Shown here: positions 47,206 to 58,740 of the stretch, one piece after another
Layout: every line of letters begins with the position of its first letter
Position numbering within the stretch: the stretch's first letter is position 1
NCBI GenBank assembly: GCA_025529335.1
Contig: JAMYHX010000114.1
Location: 1 to 64,000, forward strand
Direction of reading: 5' to 3'
Length of the DNA stretch: 64,000 bases
From: Rhizopus sp. PT2906
Lineage: Eukaryota; Mucoromycota; Mucoromycetes; Mucorales; Rhizopodaceae
Position numbers and translations under genes: made by a program
The notes under the pieces: generated by a model
Told to the model about the DNA's origin: nothing
Database searches by the model: none
What the model saw: the letters and a program-made list of their open reading frames with translations, nothing else

Positions 47206-47226
47206 GTACGATCGTTAGACGGAGAT

Positions 47227-47258
47227 GGCGTCAATGTTCGTCCTCGAACATTGACGCC
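47227..47258. other. Perfect 14-bp hairpin with TCCT loop
   Basis: GGCGTCAATGTTCG (47227-47240), loop TCCT (47241-47244), then the exact reverse complement (47245-47258). It sits just behind the last open frame of the hypothetical gene. As RNA it would be a very stable stem-loop; as DNA, a short cruciform-forming palindrome. Confidence 0.85.
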
Positions 47259-47259
47259 T

Positions 47260-48336
47260 CTGAGGCTTCTCATGCCATTTTTGGTATCTTGTGCACTGCA
47301 TGTATCATGCAAGTTTTTATGATATATGGTTTATCATGTATTATTTACTTATTCAAATAGTATAAACATTCCAAATTATTCTTGAAACAAACAACATCTT
47401 AAGAATCAGTCTTCTGACCACAATAACTTCTTTATTTTATCTTTTTACTTTATCATTCAAGACTTAGCATTATATTGCTCAATATTGATCTTATATTAAG
47501 ATCTGATGGTTACTATAATACCAAAATTTACTTATAAACTCTTTTTTAGCCTTACTACTAACACTTTTTTCCTTACTAACACGCCAGTAACAACAAAAAT
47601 AGTCTAAGCTCGTGACATTTATTTTCGCTTTAGGCTAATTAGTTTCGAGAAAATGCCAAATTCCATAAGCCTGACTGTACAGATCAATGAATAAAGTGGA
47701 GGAAATGGCACCACAGAGTGGCTGACACATAAGGCATTTATGCTTTATACAAAATTATCATACGAGAAGTTATTTTTCAAGGGTAACAAACAAATGAATA
47801 CTAAAACATGTTTTTTTTTTTTTTTAACTATCCTGGGTAGTTATCGCTACCCTCCCCAGAATGCACTTCGGTGGTAAGTAAAACTAACATTAGGATATGT
47901 GCTCTAATACTAACATACTTTTTTTCTCTTTTTCTACATATAATCATCATCTCTCTCTCTCTCTCTCTTTTGACATGATGTCGTTTTATTCAAACATATT
48001 TTTCTTTGTCGTCTTTTTACGCAAATAATTTTTTTATTTTATGACAACATTTTATAAAATTAATGTCAATAATTAATAAAAATACAGTACATCTAATCTG
48101 ACTGAATGTTTTAAAGGAAAAGAGTAATCTCATCTAAGTACTCTTTCAGTAAATTTGAAGCAGGGCAATGATGTTTGCGATGTTTTCTCTGTATTTACTT
48201 GACTTGCCTTATTTGTTTGTTTGCCCTCCTTTTTTTCCCAATTTGAAAAGCATATGGTTACTTTTATGTCACTTGGAACTTGCTGACTTTTTGACGGTCA
48301 AGAAAGATAATAAAGAGAATATAAAGAAATGTTTTA
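47260..48336. other. Intergenic, AT-rich with short repeats
   Basis: 1.1 kb without a gene. It has a T run (47811-47825), a 6-bp stem GGGTAG/CTACCC at 47835-47852 and a (CT)n tract at about 47950-47969. A 72-codon plus ORF at 48168-48386 overlaps the end of the REEP gene and is judged spurious. Confidence 0.4.
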
Positions 48337-48879
48337 TTATTGTCTTTTATCGTTGTCCTTATCGTTCCAAACCCACGATGGTATAAAAGATGTCCATTTA
48401 TCACCCTGAGGTACTTTTGACCAGACCGAAGAAAGGAAGGATTCTTGCTCTTTTTGAATAGGATGACTCGTTTTCCTTAACAACGAAGCGGCGATGGAAG
48501 TTGATGTATGTTGTATACTGTCAATTGTATGTCCATGTTGATCAAAGAAGGGTTGTATAGAATGATAATAGAATACATTGCTGCCCTGTGTTTGGGGTAG
48601 TATGAGCCATACCACGAAAATAAGCTTCAAATGAACATAAAGGGGTAACCTAAAGACTAGGTGAATAAATAAAATGTAATTTTGTATCATCACTTACCAA
48701 CTCAAAAAGAAGTCAGTAAAAGATTCAATAGCTAAAAAGGACAAGCAGGATACCCAAAAGATCAAGAGTGAACGAAATTGTTGTTCCTGATTGGATTTAA
48801 TAGCCTTATATGTAGCATAACAAGGATGAAACTGTAGATAATGTAACCTTACGATAAAATATATCAAGCGGAAAACCAT
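48337..48879 (-). CDS. REEP/Yop1 (TB2/DP1/HVA22) ER-shaping protein
   Basis: Two exons (48879-48698, 48649-48337) give 164 codons. The start is the ATG at 48879; a longer frame to 48921 begins with TTG only. The family core is HPCYATYKAIKSNQEQQF, SLLIFWVSCLSFLAIESFTD and, across the junction, FFLSWLPLYVHLKLIFVVWL with ILPQTQGSNVFYYHSIQPFF. These hairpin-forming hydrophobic segments wedge into the ER membrane and shape tubules or clear ER from chromosomes (REEP3/4). A hydrophilic tail of about 60 residues follows. It resembles the REEP1-4 layout more than yeast Yop1. Confidence 0.88.
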
Positions 48880-48976
48880 ATAAAAATTAAAATAAAAGCA
48901 GAAAAGTTTCCAAATGTACAAAAGGTGTCATGTGACATGTCTTTATTTATTTACAAACATAAAAAATATTTAATTT

Positions 48977-49216
48977 TCATGCGAATTGAGACTCATCAAA
49001 GTACTTTTCAATATTGGAAGGTTGATGGATATGTGTCGATTTATAGAGTAAAGTATTGAAAACCCTATCAACTGACTCATGTTTATTTGCTGGTTTAAGC
49101 CCCGTTTTAACGCAGGTTAACCTTGGTACATTAGTAGTAATCATTGGTGTTTTATTTACAAGTTCTGGTTGAACTTGTTTCATCGCTTTAAGTAGCATAG
49201 GTTCAAGGTTTATCAT
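48977..49216 (-). CDS. Small hypothetical protein (79 residues)
   Basis: Single-exon frame with a real ATG (49216) and AT-rich flanks: MINLEPMLLKAMKQVQPELV at the start, then a polar middle (TTNVPRLTCVKTGLKPANKH) and a C-terminal NIEKYFDESQFA. No membrane segment or signal. It lies 98 bp upstream of the REEP start and 108 bp downstream of the transporter stop, all on the same strand, which is a normal slot for a small gene here. No family recognised; existence rests on composition and position only. Confidence 0.4.
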   Translation of the reverse strand: MINLEPMLLKAMKQVQPELVNKTPMITTNVPRLTCVKTGLKPANKHESVDRVFNTLLYKSTHIHQPSNIEKYFDESQFA

Positions 49217-49323
49217 TTTAGAAAGAAAATAGATTAAGGGAAAAAAAAAAAAAAGAATTCAAAGAAACGGCTTTCTCTTTTTATTATTTCGTTTCATTCA
49301 TGCAGCCTAAAAAAAAATGCAGG

Positions 49324-50857
49324 TCAATGTGTCACGTGGCTCATCATCACTTGAATTGCATCCAATGTACCAAACGCACCGCAAAAGATGCCCATGCTCA
49401 CTGTCAATAGACACATCATCCAGTCATACCATTGTAGCTGAGGCTTCAGTTTGATATAGAACAAGGTGGGAAGAACAAAAGTCAAGATATCAGTCACCAA
49501 TGTACCGACCAAGTTCATGAGATCAGAGAATCGAAATGGCACTAATATGGCAACTAGGCCGCAACCAACCATTTCTGCTGCTCGCATCATCAGCCTTTTC
49601 CATTTTTGTCGTCGCTGTCCTTCAAAAGGTAAGGTGAAGACATAGAGATAAAAGGGAACTGTTAATAGGACATGTAGAGTCATGACTAGCATGGCAACGT
49701 GCTGAGCTGCATTACTAGGCAAACTGGCGTAGATGGGTGATTCTACTTGATCGCCGTAGACCCAATAGCCAATACAGCCTATTGTAAAGTAAAACAAGCT
49801 GATTGTACATGTTGAGACCAAAAGAACCTGAGGCCAACGTTTTGGCATCCGCATAGACTGCTCCAAGTGAGGGTAGATGACATGGCCGCAATACGAAAAA
49901 CTAAAGGTACTGAAGGTCATTGGCAGGTTCTGCGGTACGACCACTGCATGGTTCGCACCGGGTGCTTTCTTCATATCACTTATAACACAAACGATCAGTA
50001 TAAAACAGACAGTGGCCATTGAAGCAACAAAGCTATAGAAAAGCATATATTAGTTTTATATGTCACTATTGGTATCTGTGTCTATCACAGCTTTTTATAA
50101 GCACTTTGGTTTGAGTAGGTTGCCTGAGATATGAAACATCCTTCATGTGCCGAACACAAAAGAAAGGAATACCAACCAAGATACAAAGCATCCAGACACA
50201 CGTCCTACGATGAAACCAGACGAGCTCATAATCCATCAGGATCTGCGACAGGTTTTCACTCGCCATCATAATGTAAATGGTGGGTGTAAGAAAGAGCATG
50301 AGCTGAGAAAAGAGGAAACCGATGATACTACCTGGCTTACCAAAGGCAGCGTATCCGATATCTGCATAACCTGTGAGTCTTTTGCCACTACAAAGTTGTA
50401 AGTAAAAAGAAAAGAATCAAATAAAGAACTACTTACGGTATGGCATAAAGACATCGAATGAGTAAGACGCCAGTGTAGTGAGACATGACAGCGCTAGTAA
50501 ATAAAAATAGCAGCCCAATCCATCCTGATCGACTTAAAGCATGAGCAATGGCTAGAATACCTGTACCAGCGACAACACATCTATAGAATACATAAGATAA
50601 CATCTCTCGTGAAAGTGATATTCGACACATTACATAATACTAAACAGTGTTGATGTATTCGATACATGACCCTTTTCATTTAGATCGACCTTGTCATTCT
50701 TATCAGCACCATCTTCAAGCCCTTCCACTATACTCTCTTTTTCTTCTCTAGTCTCGAGATTGACACTAGCCGAGCACATGTAAAGAGAAGCAGGTGCCGA
50801 TTTAGACATTGCGTATAGACCTGGCCAGAAATGAATAATAGTAACAAAAGCACTCAT
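49324..50857 (-). CDS. AAAP amino acid transporter (VIAAT/AVT1-like)
   Basis: Four to five exons. The upstream-most ATG is 50857, but MSKSAPASLY at 50809 is an equally good start, since the residues before it are hydrophobic and unusual for this cytosolic tail. After a charged N-terminal tail the TM1 block GTGILAIAHALSRSGWIGLL appears. Then come TGYADIGYAAFGKPGSIIGF across a junction, an ENLSQIL helix, and the long last exon (50046-49324) with LPMTFSTFSFSYCGHVIYPH, the segment typical of vesicular/vacuolar amino acid transporters. About ten TM helices in all. It should move amino acids across vacuolar or vesicle membranes by proton coupling. Distinct from the gene at 10861, which has different signature blocks. 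Confidence 0.87.
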
Positions 50858-51598
50858 ACTTATATATCTAAAGCGGTAAACTGAACGGCAATTTTCATAT
50901 CAAAAGTATGCTATCTTTGTGCGGTGATAACGAGCATCATGTAGATTTACAACGCCTGTTATCGCTTTAAGAGTCTTTAACACCAGATTTTAATACGATA
51001 TAACAAAACTCTCACTCAAGTTTACTTTATTACATTCTATTATATTTAAAAAATGAGTTAGTTGTATAGCTTCACTTTTAATTTAAGCGAGTGCCTCCTC
51101 TCTCTCTCTCTCTTTTATCACATTGGTGGATTAGTGTATATACTCTTCAGAAAGAAAAAAGTATCTGGTTACAATAGTGTAGCATATTTTTATAAAAGCT
51201 TCTTTTATTATGAGCGTTAAAAATATTAAAACAAGAACGGCATTTTGTATTATAGAGTAATATAACCTTAGGGGGGAGGTACCTCTGACTTTAATTAGTA
51301 CGACCAGTCCTTACTTATATATGGCCTGGGACTAAGGCGATCCTATTTACCCAGTAATTTTGTAAAAGATCACGCGTTGTTGAATGTATAATTCGGCAAT
51401 AGAAGCACTATGTGTTGATATTACCGAATAATAAGCCACATCTGAAATCACACAAGTGTATGATGTGCATAACTTATAATGATCATGTCGATCTCGTTAT
51501 CCGACTGCCTTAATTTTAAGTAGTATTGCTTTTTATCACTTTGATTTAAAACCGCACACTTTTTTTTATTATCATAATTTATTTCAATTTCCTTTTGC
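50858..51598. other. Intergenic, AT-rich
   Basis: 740 bp without a gene: promoter of the transporter on one side, 3' flank of the HMG gene on the other. (CT)n tract at about 51100-51114. Confidence 0.4.
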
Positions 51599-52263
51599 TT
51601 AATTCTTTTTCTTGGACTTTTTATCAGTAGAGCCATTAGACTTTTCAGACTTGTGAGCATGCTTTTCCTTCTTATTCTTCTTGGTCTTCTTTTCTGGCTG
51701 TTCTTCAACAGGACTTTCCTTACGCTTTGCCGTAACATTCTCCTCTGCGTGAGACAAGGTAGTTTTGTAAGAAGCGTTTTCCTTTTCGAAACGCTGCTTT
51801 TCCTTTTCAGCTTGCATTATAAAAGGCTATATAGACATAGATTAATACTCACAGTCGCAAAGAAAACGCGTATGCTTTGAATATTATACTTGCCATCTTT
51901 TCCTTCTCTGATAATTTGTTCCACATCTCACCTACAAGTTTAGCTATTTCAATAGCCTTCATATTAGGATGTTCAGCAGCGACCTTGGGGCGTACAGCTT
52001 GGGTATAGAGCATATAGCTAGACAAGTTACGCTTAGGGGCGTTAGGATCCTTTTCGGCCTTCTTTTTGACTGTCTTGGTATCAACAACTGGAGAAGCGGT
52101 GGCACCAAATAGGAGATCAGCAAAGTGGTGAAGACTACCAGCTAATTGGTCAATAGCTTTGTGAAGCTGATGAACAGAAACTTTGTTTAGTTTAGTTTAT
52201 TTTATAAACAACTATATTTACCTCTTGAGCCTTTTCTGCGTGGTTATTATTTTCAGTTGGCAT
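51599..52263 (-). CDS. HMG-box chromatin protein
   Basis: Three exons (52263-52222, 52166-51890, 51810-51599) give 176 codons. An N-terminal helical module of about 60 residues (LHKAIDQLAGSLHHFADLLF) precedes one HMG box: KDPNAPKRNLSSYMLYTQAV, RPKVAAEHPNMKAIEIAKLV and GEMWNKLSEKEKM, then EKEKQRFEKENASYK after the last intron. The C-terminus is a long Lys/Glu/Ser-rich tail ending KKSKKKN. The box is of the non-sequence-specific Nhp6/HMGB type that bends DNA. The extra N-terminal helices and basic tail resemble Hmo1-like proteins. Promoter DNA upstream (52437-52468) is locally GC-rich. Confidence 0.9.
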
Positions 52264-52495
52264 AAGTTCTAATAAAAGAAAAAAGAGGAGGAGAAAAAAT
52301 ATAAAAAAGAAAGAAGAGCAGAAAGAGAAAGCGACTGGAGGGATGGTTTTTTTGGGGGGCAAACCGACCTGCCTGCGTGCTTTTCCTTTTCTCTGTGTGG
52401 CTCCTGCAATAATTTTTAAACCAAAAAAAAAATTTCTAGCCGGCCACTGGCGGCCCCGGGCTACTGTTATTTCGCCCTTGAGAAAAAAAAAATTG

Positions 52496-53018
52496 TCAAA
52501 GCGATTTATTTAATTCCTGTAATTGATCTGCGGTGACCCGAAGATCGTAGCTGAGTAAACTCAAGAAACTTCGCTCCATGCTGTTTATCTCTCGTACACT
52601 GTATTGTCGTTGAATCATTTCACAAACACGTATACTTGTCAATGAATTGAGATCAGAGAGATATTTAGAACTGGTGAGGACAGAAGCAAGAAATAATCGA
52701 TAGGGTGTATCGTAAGCACCCTTGGCTGTGGAAGGCAATTTGGTCTTGAGTCGCGTCAGATAAAGAAGGGTGATCAATAAGATGGGTATAGGTAACTTGG
52801 ATTTCTCTATAAAGCTATTGACAAACTCATTTAAAGGAGGTAAAATTCTTTGTTGATCTTTGCAGTTTGAACACGGTAATAATGTATCTACAGTGACTGT
52901 AATGTATGCTAAAGACATAATCATAAGCATATTTATATATGTATATCCTTTTTTTTTTTTTACCAAGCACAGAGTCTCTTTTTATCTTGTTTGGGTTGCC
53001 TTGGTTACTAATTAACAT
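52496..53018 (-). CDS. Pho80/PCL-type cyclin
   Basis: Two exons (53018-52964, 52908-52496) give 155 codons; a T-rich intron lies between. The cyclin box is recognisable: LPPLNEFVNSFIEKSKLPIP, ILLITLLYLTRLKTKLPS, YRLFLASVLTSSKYLSDLNS and INSMERSFLSLLSYDLRVTA. The words LASVLTSSKYLSD and the MERSFL-LLSYDL block fit Pho80-like cyclins, which pair with Pho85/CDK5-type kinases and control phosphate response, polarity or cell cycle. The protein is short, essentially the box alone. A small N-terminal CSNCKDQQ segment precedes the box. Confidence 0.82.
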
Positions 53019-53223
53019 AAAGATAAAGAAAGAAAGGAAAGAGAAAGAGAGAATAACATTTACGTTTCATTATCACTTTAAAGCAGAAATAAGGGGTAAA
53101 AACAGCCAAAGTCAAGCAGAGAGAAGATTGAGTAAGGATGAGGATTGCTTTATTTAGTAAAAAATGATTGATATACCAATCAAAGCCCTTATCTGGTTAT
53201 CAATAAAACATGTGATAATAACA

Positions 53224-53450
53224 TTAGTTGGTAATGATAGTAGTATCTGTAGTGGTAGTAGTAGTGTCAGTAGTGGTAGTGGTAGTGGTAGTATCGGCAG
53301 TAGTAGTAGTGGTAGTATCAGCAGTAGTAGTAGGCGCAGTGGTAGTATGAGTAGTATCGGTAGTAGTAGTAGGTGCAGTAGGTGTGGTATCAGTATTGGT
53401 AGTATCAGTAGTAGGTGCAGTGGTAGGTGCAGTAGGTGCAATAGGCGAAA
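53224..53450. repeat. Coding trinucleotide minisatellite (Thr/Asp repeats)
   Basis: On the plus strand the sequence is built from GTAGTAGTGGTAGTATCAGT-like units. Read on the minus strand it gives TTTTDTT-type repeats at the C-terminus of the CRAL-TRIO protein. Length is likely to vary between strains. Confidence 0.85.
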
Positions 53451-54611
53451 TAGGTTCATCAATTTCAACAGTTGCAATAGCTGGTTCAGGCACATCGGGG
53501 GATTCAGCCAAGACTTCAACTACCTCAGCTTCCTTCTTCTTCGGTTTCTCTTGTTCATTAACACTTCTCTCTGTTGATACCTTCTTGGGTGCTAAAGAAC
53601 GATAAACTTCAGGTAAATTTTCTTCAGGAATAAACTTGGTCAAAGAAGAGTAAAGTTCATCACTAAGAACAGAAACAATAAATCTATCATGTTGATGTTT
53701 GAGCTGTCTTTACTTACTTTGAACAAACAACAAACTTCTTGACAGTTGCTTCAGATAACAAGGGGCGGATCAACTTGAAGATGGTACTACATTAATATAT
53801 TAAATATGCAATCATCAAATTTATTTTTGTTTATTATTTACCTTCCCCACCAAGGAACATTAACAAAGAATTTAACAGCCTAACATAACAACAACAACAA
53901 TTAACTCTACGCCTACATATACATTGTTTATACTTACCAAAACCTCGGGATAATTGTCTTGCATAATTTTGATAATTTCTTTGGTTGCAGCCTTCGCGTT
54001 GGCTGTCCTACCAAACATCGAAGCTCCTTTATAATCATGAACGACGATCATCGAATCCACATGAACAAAATCAATATGCTGAATGCACTTCTCCATCAAC
54101 TGAACTCTCCAACGAATAAATCTAAATAGAACAGGTCATTCAAAAGTCAATTCAATATATTATCTGATATTACTTGTCAGGATCAGCAAACACTTTGCTT
54201 TGATCAATATCTCCATAGAAATTATAACACACGGGTCGATTTTCCTTATCTGTCTTGTACAAGTAACCCACAGAAGAAAAAAGGGAATCATCAAAACTTT
54301 CGTCTAAAAGATCATCTGCTTTAAAGCTTTTACGCCAAATCAACGTATCTGTCAACATTTTGGTAGCTTTGACTAAATCCATATCACTTCATAATATGAA
54401 TAGTTAATTCCCCAATTTATTGTTTATACACTTACCGAGCCCTCAAGAATTTGACTAAAAGAACATTCAGACGATCATCCGTTGATTCCTTGTCGAGAGG
54501 AACTGTCCATAAGGCATAGTTTTCAGGCACTTGGGCGTTCTTTAAAATATCAGGTAAATTGGACTTTAACTTAGTGACGGCTTCTTTTTCGGCAGAAGTC
54601 AATGGTTGCAT
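53224..54611 (-). CDS. CRAL-TRIO (Sec14/SFH5-like) protein with Thr-rich tail
   Basis: About five exons from ATG 54611. CRAL-TRIO-N: DDRLNVLLVKFLRARDMDLV and TLIWRKSFKADDL. Core: GYLYKTDKENRPVCYNFYGD, FIRWRVQLMEKCIQHIDF, MIVVHDYKGASMFGRTANAK and KIMQDNYPEVL, then after a junction KFFVNVPWWG. The wording fits SFH5-like phosphatidylinositol transfer proteins. The C-terminus adds an acidic linker (KKKEAEVVEVLAESPDVPEP) and about 75 residues that are almost only Thr, Asp, Ala and Pro, encoded by degenerate trinucleotide repeats. The gene is divergent from RNR2 with 264 bp between starts. Confidence 0.85.
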
Positions 54612-54875
54612 GATGATTAATTTCTTACAAATAAAAACAAGTAACAAAAGAGAAAAAGAAATAACTCCTCCTTCTCTCCTTTTGGAATACCGCAGAAGGG
54701 AATTAAAGTTTATGTCGCCGATTGAACTTTGAAGAGAATCGCGTCAAAAAAATTTTACAGTTTTTAACGCGTTCGTCAGTCACGAAAAAGTATTTAAATG
54801 CTTTATTTACGCAGCCAATTTTTTTTTTTTTTTTCTTTTTTTATAAAATATTTCCCTTCTTCTTTTTATATAAAC
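54612..54875. promoter_or_regulatory. Bidirectional promoter with MCB-like site ACGCGT
   Basis: 264 bp between the CRAL-TRIO gene and RNR2. A perfect MluI cell-cycle box ACGCGT lies at 54767-54772, about 105 bp upstream of the RNR2 ATG, and a related TCGCGTC at 54739-54745. In yeasts such boxes bind MBF/DSC1 and drive G1/S expression of ribonucleotide reductase and other replication genes, so S-phase control of RNR2 is a reasonable inference. A T-rich stretch (54821-54841) leads to the start. Confidence 0.6.
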
Positions 54876-55975
54876 ATGTCTATTGAAGTTACTACACAAA
54901 AGATTCAAGCATTGTCTTTAGACAAGAAAGCCGAAAGACATCCTGATGATCAACAAGAAGAAATTCTTCGTGAAAACACGAGACGATTCTGTTTGTTTCC
55001 CATTAAATACCACGAGGTAAGGCATCCAAAGATATATAGTATGTGTACCATATTTCTTATTGTATTCAGATCTGGCAATTCTATAAGAAAGCTGAAGCTT
55101 CCTTTTGGACAGCTGAAGAAATCGATTTGAGCAAGGACCTTCATGATTGGGAAAACAAGATGACCGAAAACGAACGCTTCTTTATCTCTCGCGTCTTAGC
55201 CTTCTTTGCTGGTTCAGATGGCATTGTTAATGAAAACTTGGTTCAAAACTTTTGTGATGAAGTCAAGATTCCTGAAGCTAAATGTTTCTATGGCTTTCAA
55301 ATCATGATTGAAAATATTCACGCAGAAACTTACAGTCTTTTGATTGACACTTATATCAAAGATAACCAAGAGAAAGAAATGCTCTTTTCTGCTATTGACA
55401 CTATCCCTTGTATCAAAAGAAAGGCTGATTGGGCCTTCAAGTGGATTTCCTCTAACGGTTCTTTTGCTGAGCGTCTTGTTGCCTTTGCTGCTGTCGAAGG
55501 TATTTTCTTCTCTGGTTCCTTTGCTTCCATTTTTTGGCTCAAGAAACGTGGTTTGATGCCTGGTTTGACATTCAGCAATGAATTGATCTGTCGTGATGAA
55601 GGCCTTCATACTGACTTTGCTTGTCTTTTATTTACCCATCTTCGTAAGCGTCCTAGCCAAGAACGCGTCAAGGATATCATCTTGGAAGCTGTCAGCATTG
55701 AACAGGAATTTTTGACGGATGCTCTTCCCGTTGCTCTCATCGGCATGAATTCTGCTTTGATGTGCCAATACATCGAATTCGTTGCTGATCGTCTCATGGT
55801 TGCTCTTGGATTTGACAAGATTTACATGGCTACCAATCCATTTGACTTTATGGACATGATCTCTCTTCAAGGCAAGACCAACTTCTTTGAAAAGCGTGTC
55901 TCTGACTATCAACGTGCTGGTGTCATGAACAAGCAGCCTGCTGAAAAGACCTTTACCTTAGATGCTGATTTCTAA
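54876..55975 (+). CDS. RNR2: Ribonucleotide reductase small subunit (class Ia R2)
   Basis: Two exons (54876-55016, 55070-55975) give 348 codons. R2 carries the di-iron tyrosyl radical used for NDP reduction. Visible: PIKYHEIWQFYKKAEASFWT at the junction, with the iron ligand region AEEIDLSKDLHDWE; the radical-site helix FYGFQIMIENIHAETYSLLI with Glu and His ligands; and EGIFFSGSFASIFWLKKRGL, ELICRDEGLHTDFACLLF and SIEQEFLTDALPVAL. The C-terminus ends FTLDADF, the conserved tail that docks on the large subunit R1. Strongly biased codon use indicates high expression. Confidence 0.97.
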
Positions 55976-56132
55976 GATCTTTGATTTCTATACTGCAACC
56001 ACTACCCACTACTACTACTACTATTCTAGTACCACAATTATCCTTTTCTTCATACATCCACCAAAAACTACACATTGTATATATCACATATTATCATCAC
56101 CCTTACATTATAAAATAAAAAAAAGTATGAAC

Positions 56133-58740
56133 TTAAGATTTATTACTAGTTTCTTTTAAATATTCCTCATGGAGCTTCTTTTGCATTTCATACTCCTTGA
56201 CTAACTTCTTTCTTCGGCTCTTGGCCACTTCTTGACCATCTTTGGTATGTGTAGGAATACCTTGCTCATCAAACTGTGAAAATTCATCAGACTGCTTAAA
56301 CATGTCCTGAGGGGCCATTTTGCCCTTTTCTAATCGCTCTAAACGTTTACGCTCACGTTCAGCAGCAGCAGCAGCCTTCTTGGCTTCCTTTTCAACGGCT
56401 ATTGCCAGCTTTCTTTCACGCTGCTTTATGAGTTCTTCACGAGAAACAAGTTTTACCAGCGCGGTGCCGTCTACCGAAAACAATGAGTAACCGTAATCTA
56501 TCTGATCAAGATATCATCTTTTCTTTACCCTCCTTATCATCCAAAGAAACACCAAGATCCACCAATTGGTTATCACGAAGTGAATCACACAATTTCAAGA
56601 ACTCGGTATGCTCAACCTTTTGACGAGCCCCTTGACGGACTTGGTCTCTAAAAGTGGAAAGGGCATGCAGATAAGGCATCAATAATTCTTCGGCCTAGAT
56701 ATCAGGTATCAGATGTCAGATATGTGTGATTGCATGATTTTTTGTCTTTTTCTTTTTAAAAAAAAAACTTACGTTCTGGTTTGCAGTGCCAGAAGCGGCG
56801 CCTAATCCGATATCAACACCTTGATCCACAACACCAAAGACCTTAAACATGGATGTAATCCATTTAGCAATCTTGCTGAGCAAATGTGTATTGACAGCCT
56901 TGGCGCCGCCAGACATGTACTTATTTGTCTGATTGATCATATCCATAATTTCGTCCATGGCCACGGGGGTATTGATAGAATCACAAAGTGCGGCGTGTAC
57001 AGCCTCCTGTTTATCCGAGAGAGTCTGAAGAAGCTCCTTTTCAGCGTCTCTAAATCGGTGAGTAATAGCGCCATCAGGTAATTCATTTGCACCGCGGGAT
57101 CCGTCCACCTTGACTTTGTGAATGAGAGCTTTAACATTGTCGAAAAAGTTCTTGATTGTCTGCTCAACCTGGATCGTTTCGTCCATGCTTGTCTTCTTAA
57201 AGTCCATCTTGGCATCCCATTGATGCTTGAGGAAAAACAAACGAAGCTGACGCGCTGAGTATGTCTTGAGAGCTTCTTGGATTGTGATAAAGTTCTTTAA
57301 GCTCTTACTCATCTTTTGACCTTCTACATGGAGATGACCGGCATGTAAGAAGTAGTTGACCCATTGTTGACAGTCATAATAAGCTTCGGACTGAGCCAAT
57401 TCGTTGTCGTGGTGAGGAAAGGCCAAGTCGACACCGCCACTGTGAATATCCATGTTTTGGTCAAGAACAGCACTGGCCATGACGGAGCACTCAATGTGCC
57501 AACCAGGACGACCTTGTGACCAAGGTGAGCTCCAGACAGGTTCTCCAGGCTTGGATGCCTTCCAAAGGGCAAAATCACTAGGGTTCTTCTTGCCTTGGAG
57601 CTTGCTACCTAAACTGCCTTCACCATCTTCGATCAAAGCGGTATCACCCTTGGACCATGGTTCAAGTTTGGCATAATGATGGCCATTGTGTCCATCATAT
57701 CGTGCGGTGTCAAAGTAAACAGAGCCATCGACAACATAAGCGTATCCGTTGTCGATAATCTTTTGGATATACTCGATAATCTCTGGAACATATTCGCTCA
57801 CACGTGTTTGAATATCGGGTGCACGTACATTCAGAGCTTCCATATCTTTAAAGAATTGATCCTCCCAGTAAGCGGGTAAATCGCGGAATACCTTGGGGTC
57901 GTTGACTTCTGAGCCTTTCTATAAACAGATGCGTCAATCTCTCTTTCTTATTCTTCCTCTTTCTCTTCCTTACTCTAACATCTAACCATGCAGACAATAC
58001 ATCTTGTGATGCATCCAAGAGCTGATCTGCTGCCTCTTTTGTTTTAATGCCTTTGGATAATTCTTCTTTTGCTTTTTGAATAGCATTATAGGATGTGGAC
58101 TAAGAGAGGAGGATTGTCAAGCTCTCATTACTCTTTCTTCTATTGTTATTATTACCAATGCACTATAGATCATTCTGAATTTTTCATCTACAGCAACAGC
58201 CTTTGTGATTTCCTCAGGTGTCATCTTATTTACAAATTCTGGCCAGTTTATAATAGCCAACTGCTTTATTGTCTCATCCAACTTCTTCAGCTTGGTTTTG
58301 GCAAATTCAGTCCAGGCCATTTCTGTTTGTTGAATAACAGCTTCATCCAATGTCTGTGTCTCTTTTTTGAGGTTATTGAAAAGATACTGTTGACGAGCTC
58401 TCAAGATAATTTTGTCATCGATATCTGTAACATTCTGTACAAAGAGAACGTCGTATCTAAAGTAGTCTTGAAGAACACGTCGAATGATATCCACAGTCAA
58501 GTAAGTACGTGCGTGCCCCATATGAGAGGCATCATATACAGTAGGTCCACAATTGTACCATGTCACTCGACGACCTGATTGAGGAATGAATTCTGTCTAA
58601 ATAAAACAAAATAAGCTTTTTATAACAGCAAAGTCGGGGTGAATATATACTTTGGTTTTGGTGAGAGAATTCTGAAATTTAAGAACGGGTACAGTTTTTG
58701 CTTTAGGCTGTATCCAAGGAGGCTGTTGTCTTGATGTCAT
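56133..58740 (-). CDS. Cysteinyl-tRNA synthetase
   Basis: Class Ia synthetase charging tRNA-Cys. The start at 58740 gives MTSRQQPPWIQPKAKTVPVL with no evident mitochondrial presequence, so the main form is cytosolic. The zinc/ATP site begins WYNCGPTVYDASHMGHARTY, containing the HIGH-type motif HMGH and the first zinc Cys. NVTDIDDKI follows. Further blocks: PGWHIECSVMA with a second zinc Cys, HSGGVDLAFPHHDNE with the His/Glu ligands, and QKMSKSLKNF (KMSKS). An insertion in the connective-peptide region (FAKTKLKKLDETIKQLAIIN) is typical of eukaryotic enzymes. The C-terminal exon (56483-56133) is Lys/Glu/Ala-rich. About five introns; borders near 57.9-58.1 and 56.5-56.8 kb are approximate. Confidence 0.95.

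Noticed and set aside
53154..53519. 121-codon Le-rich and 137-codon Ser/Gly-rich ORFs over the trinucleotide repeat
   Set aside because: Repeat-driven frames on other strands or frames of the CRAL-TRIO tail; no independent support.
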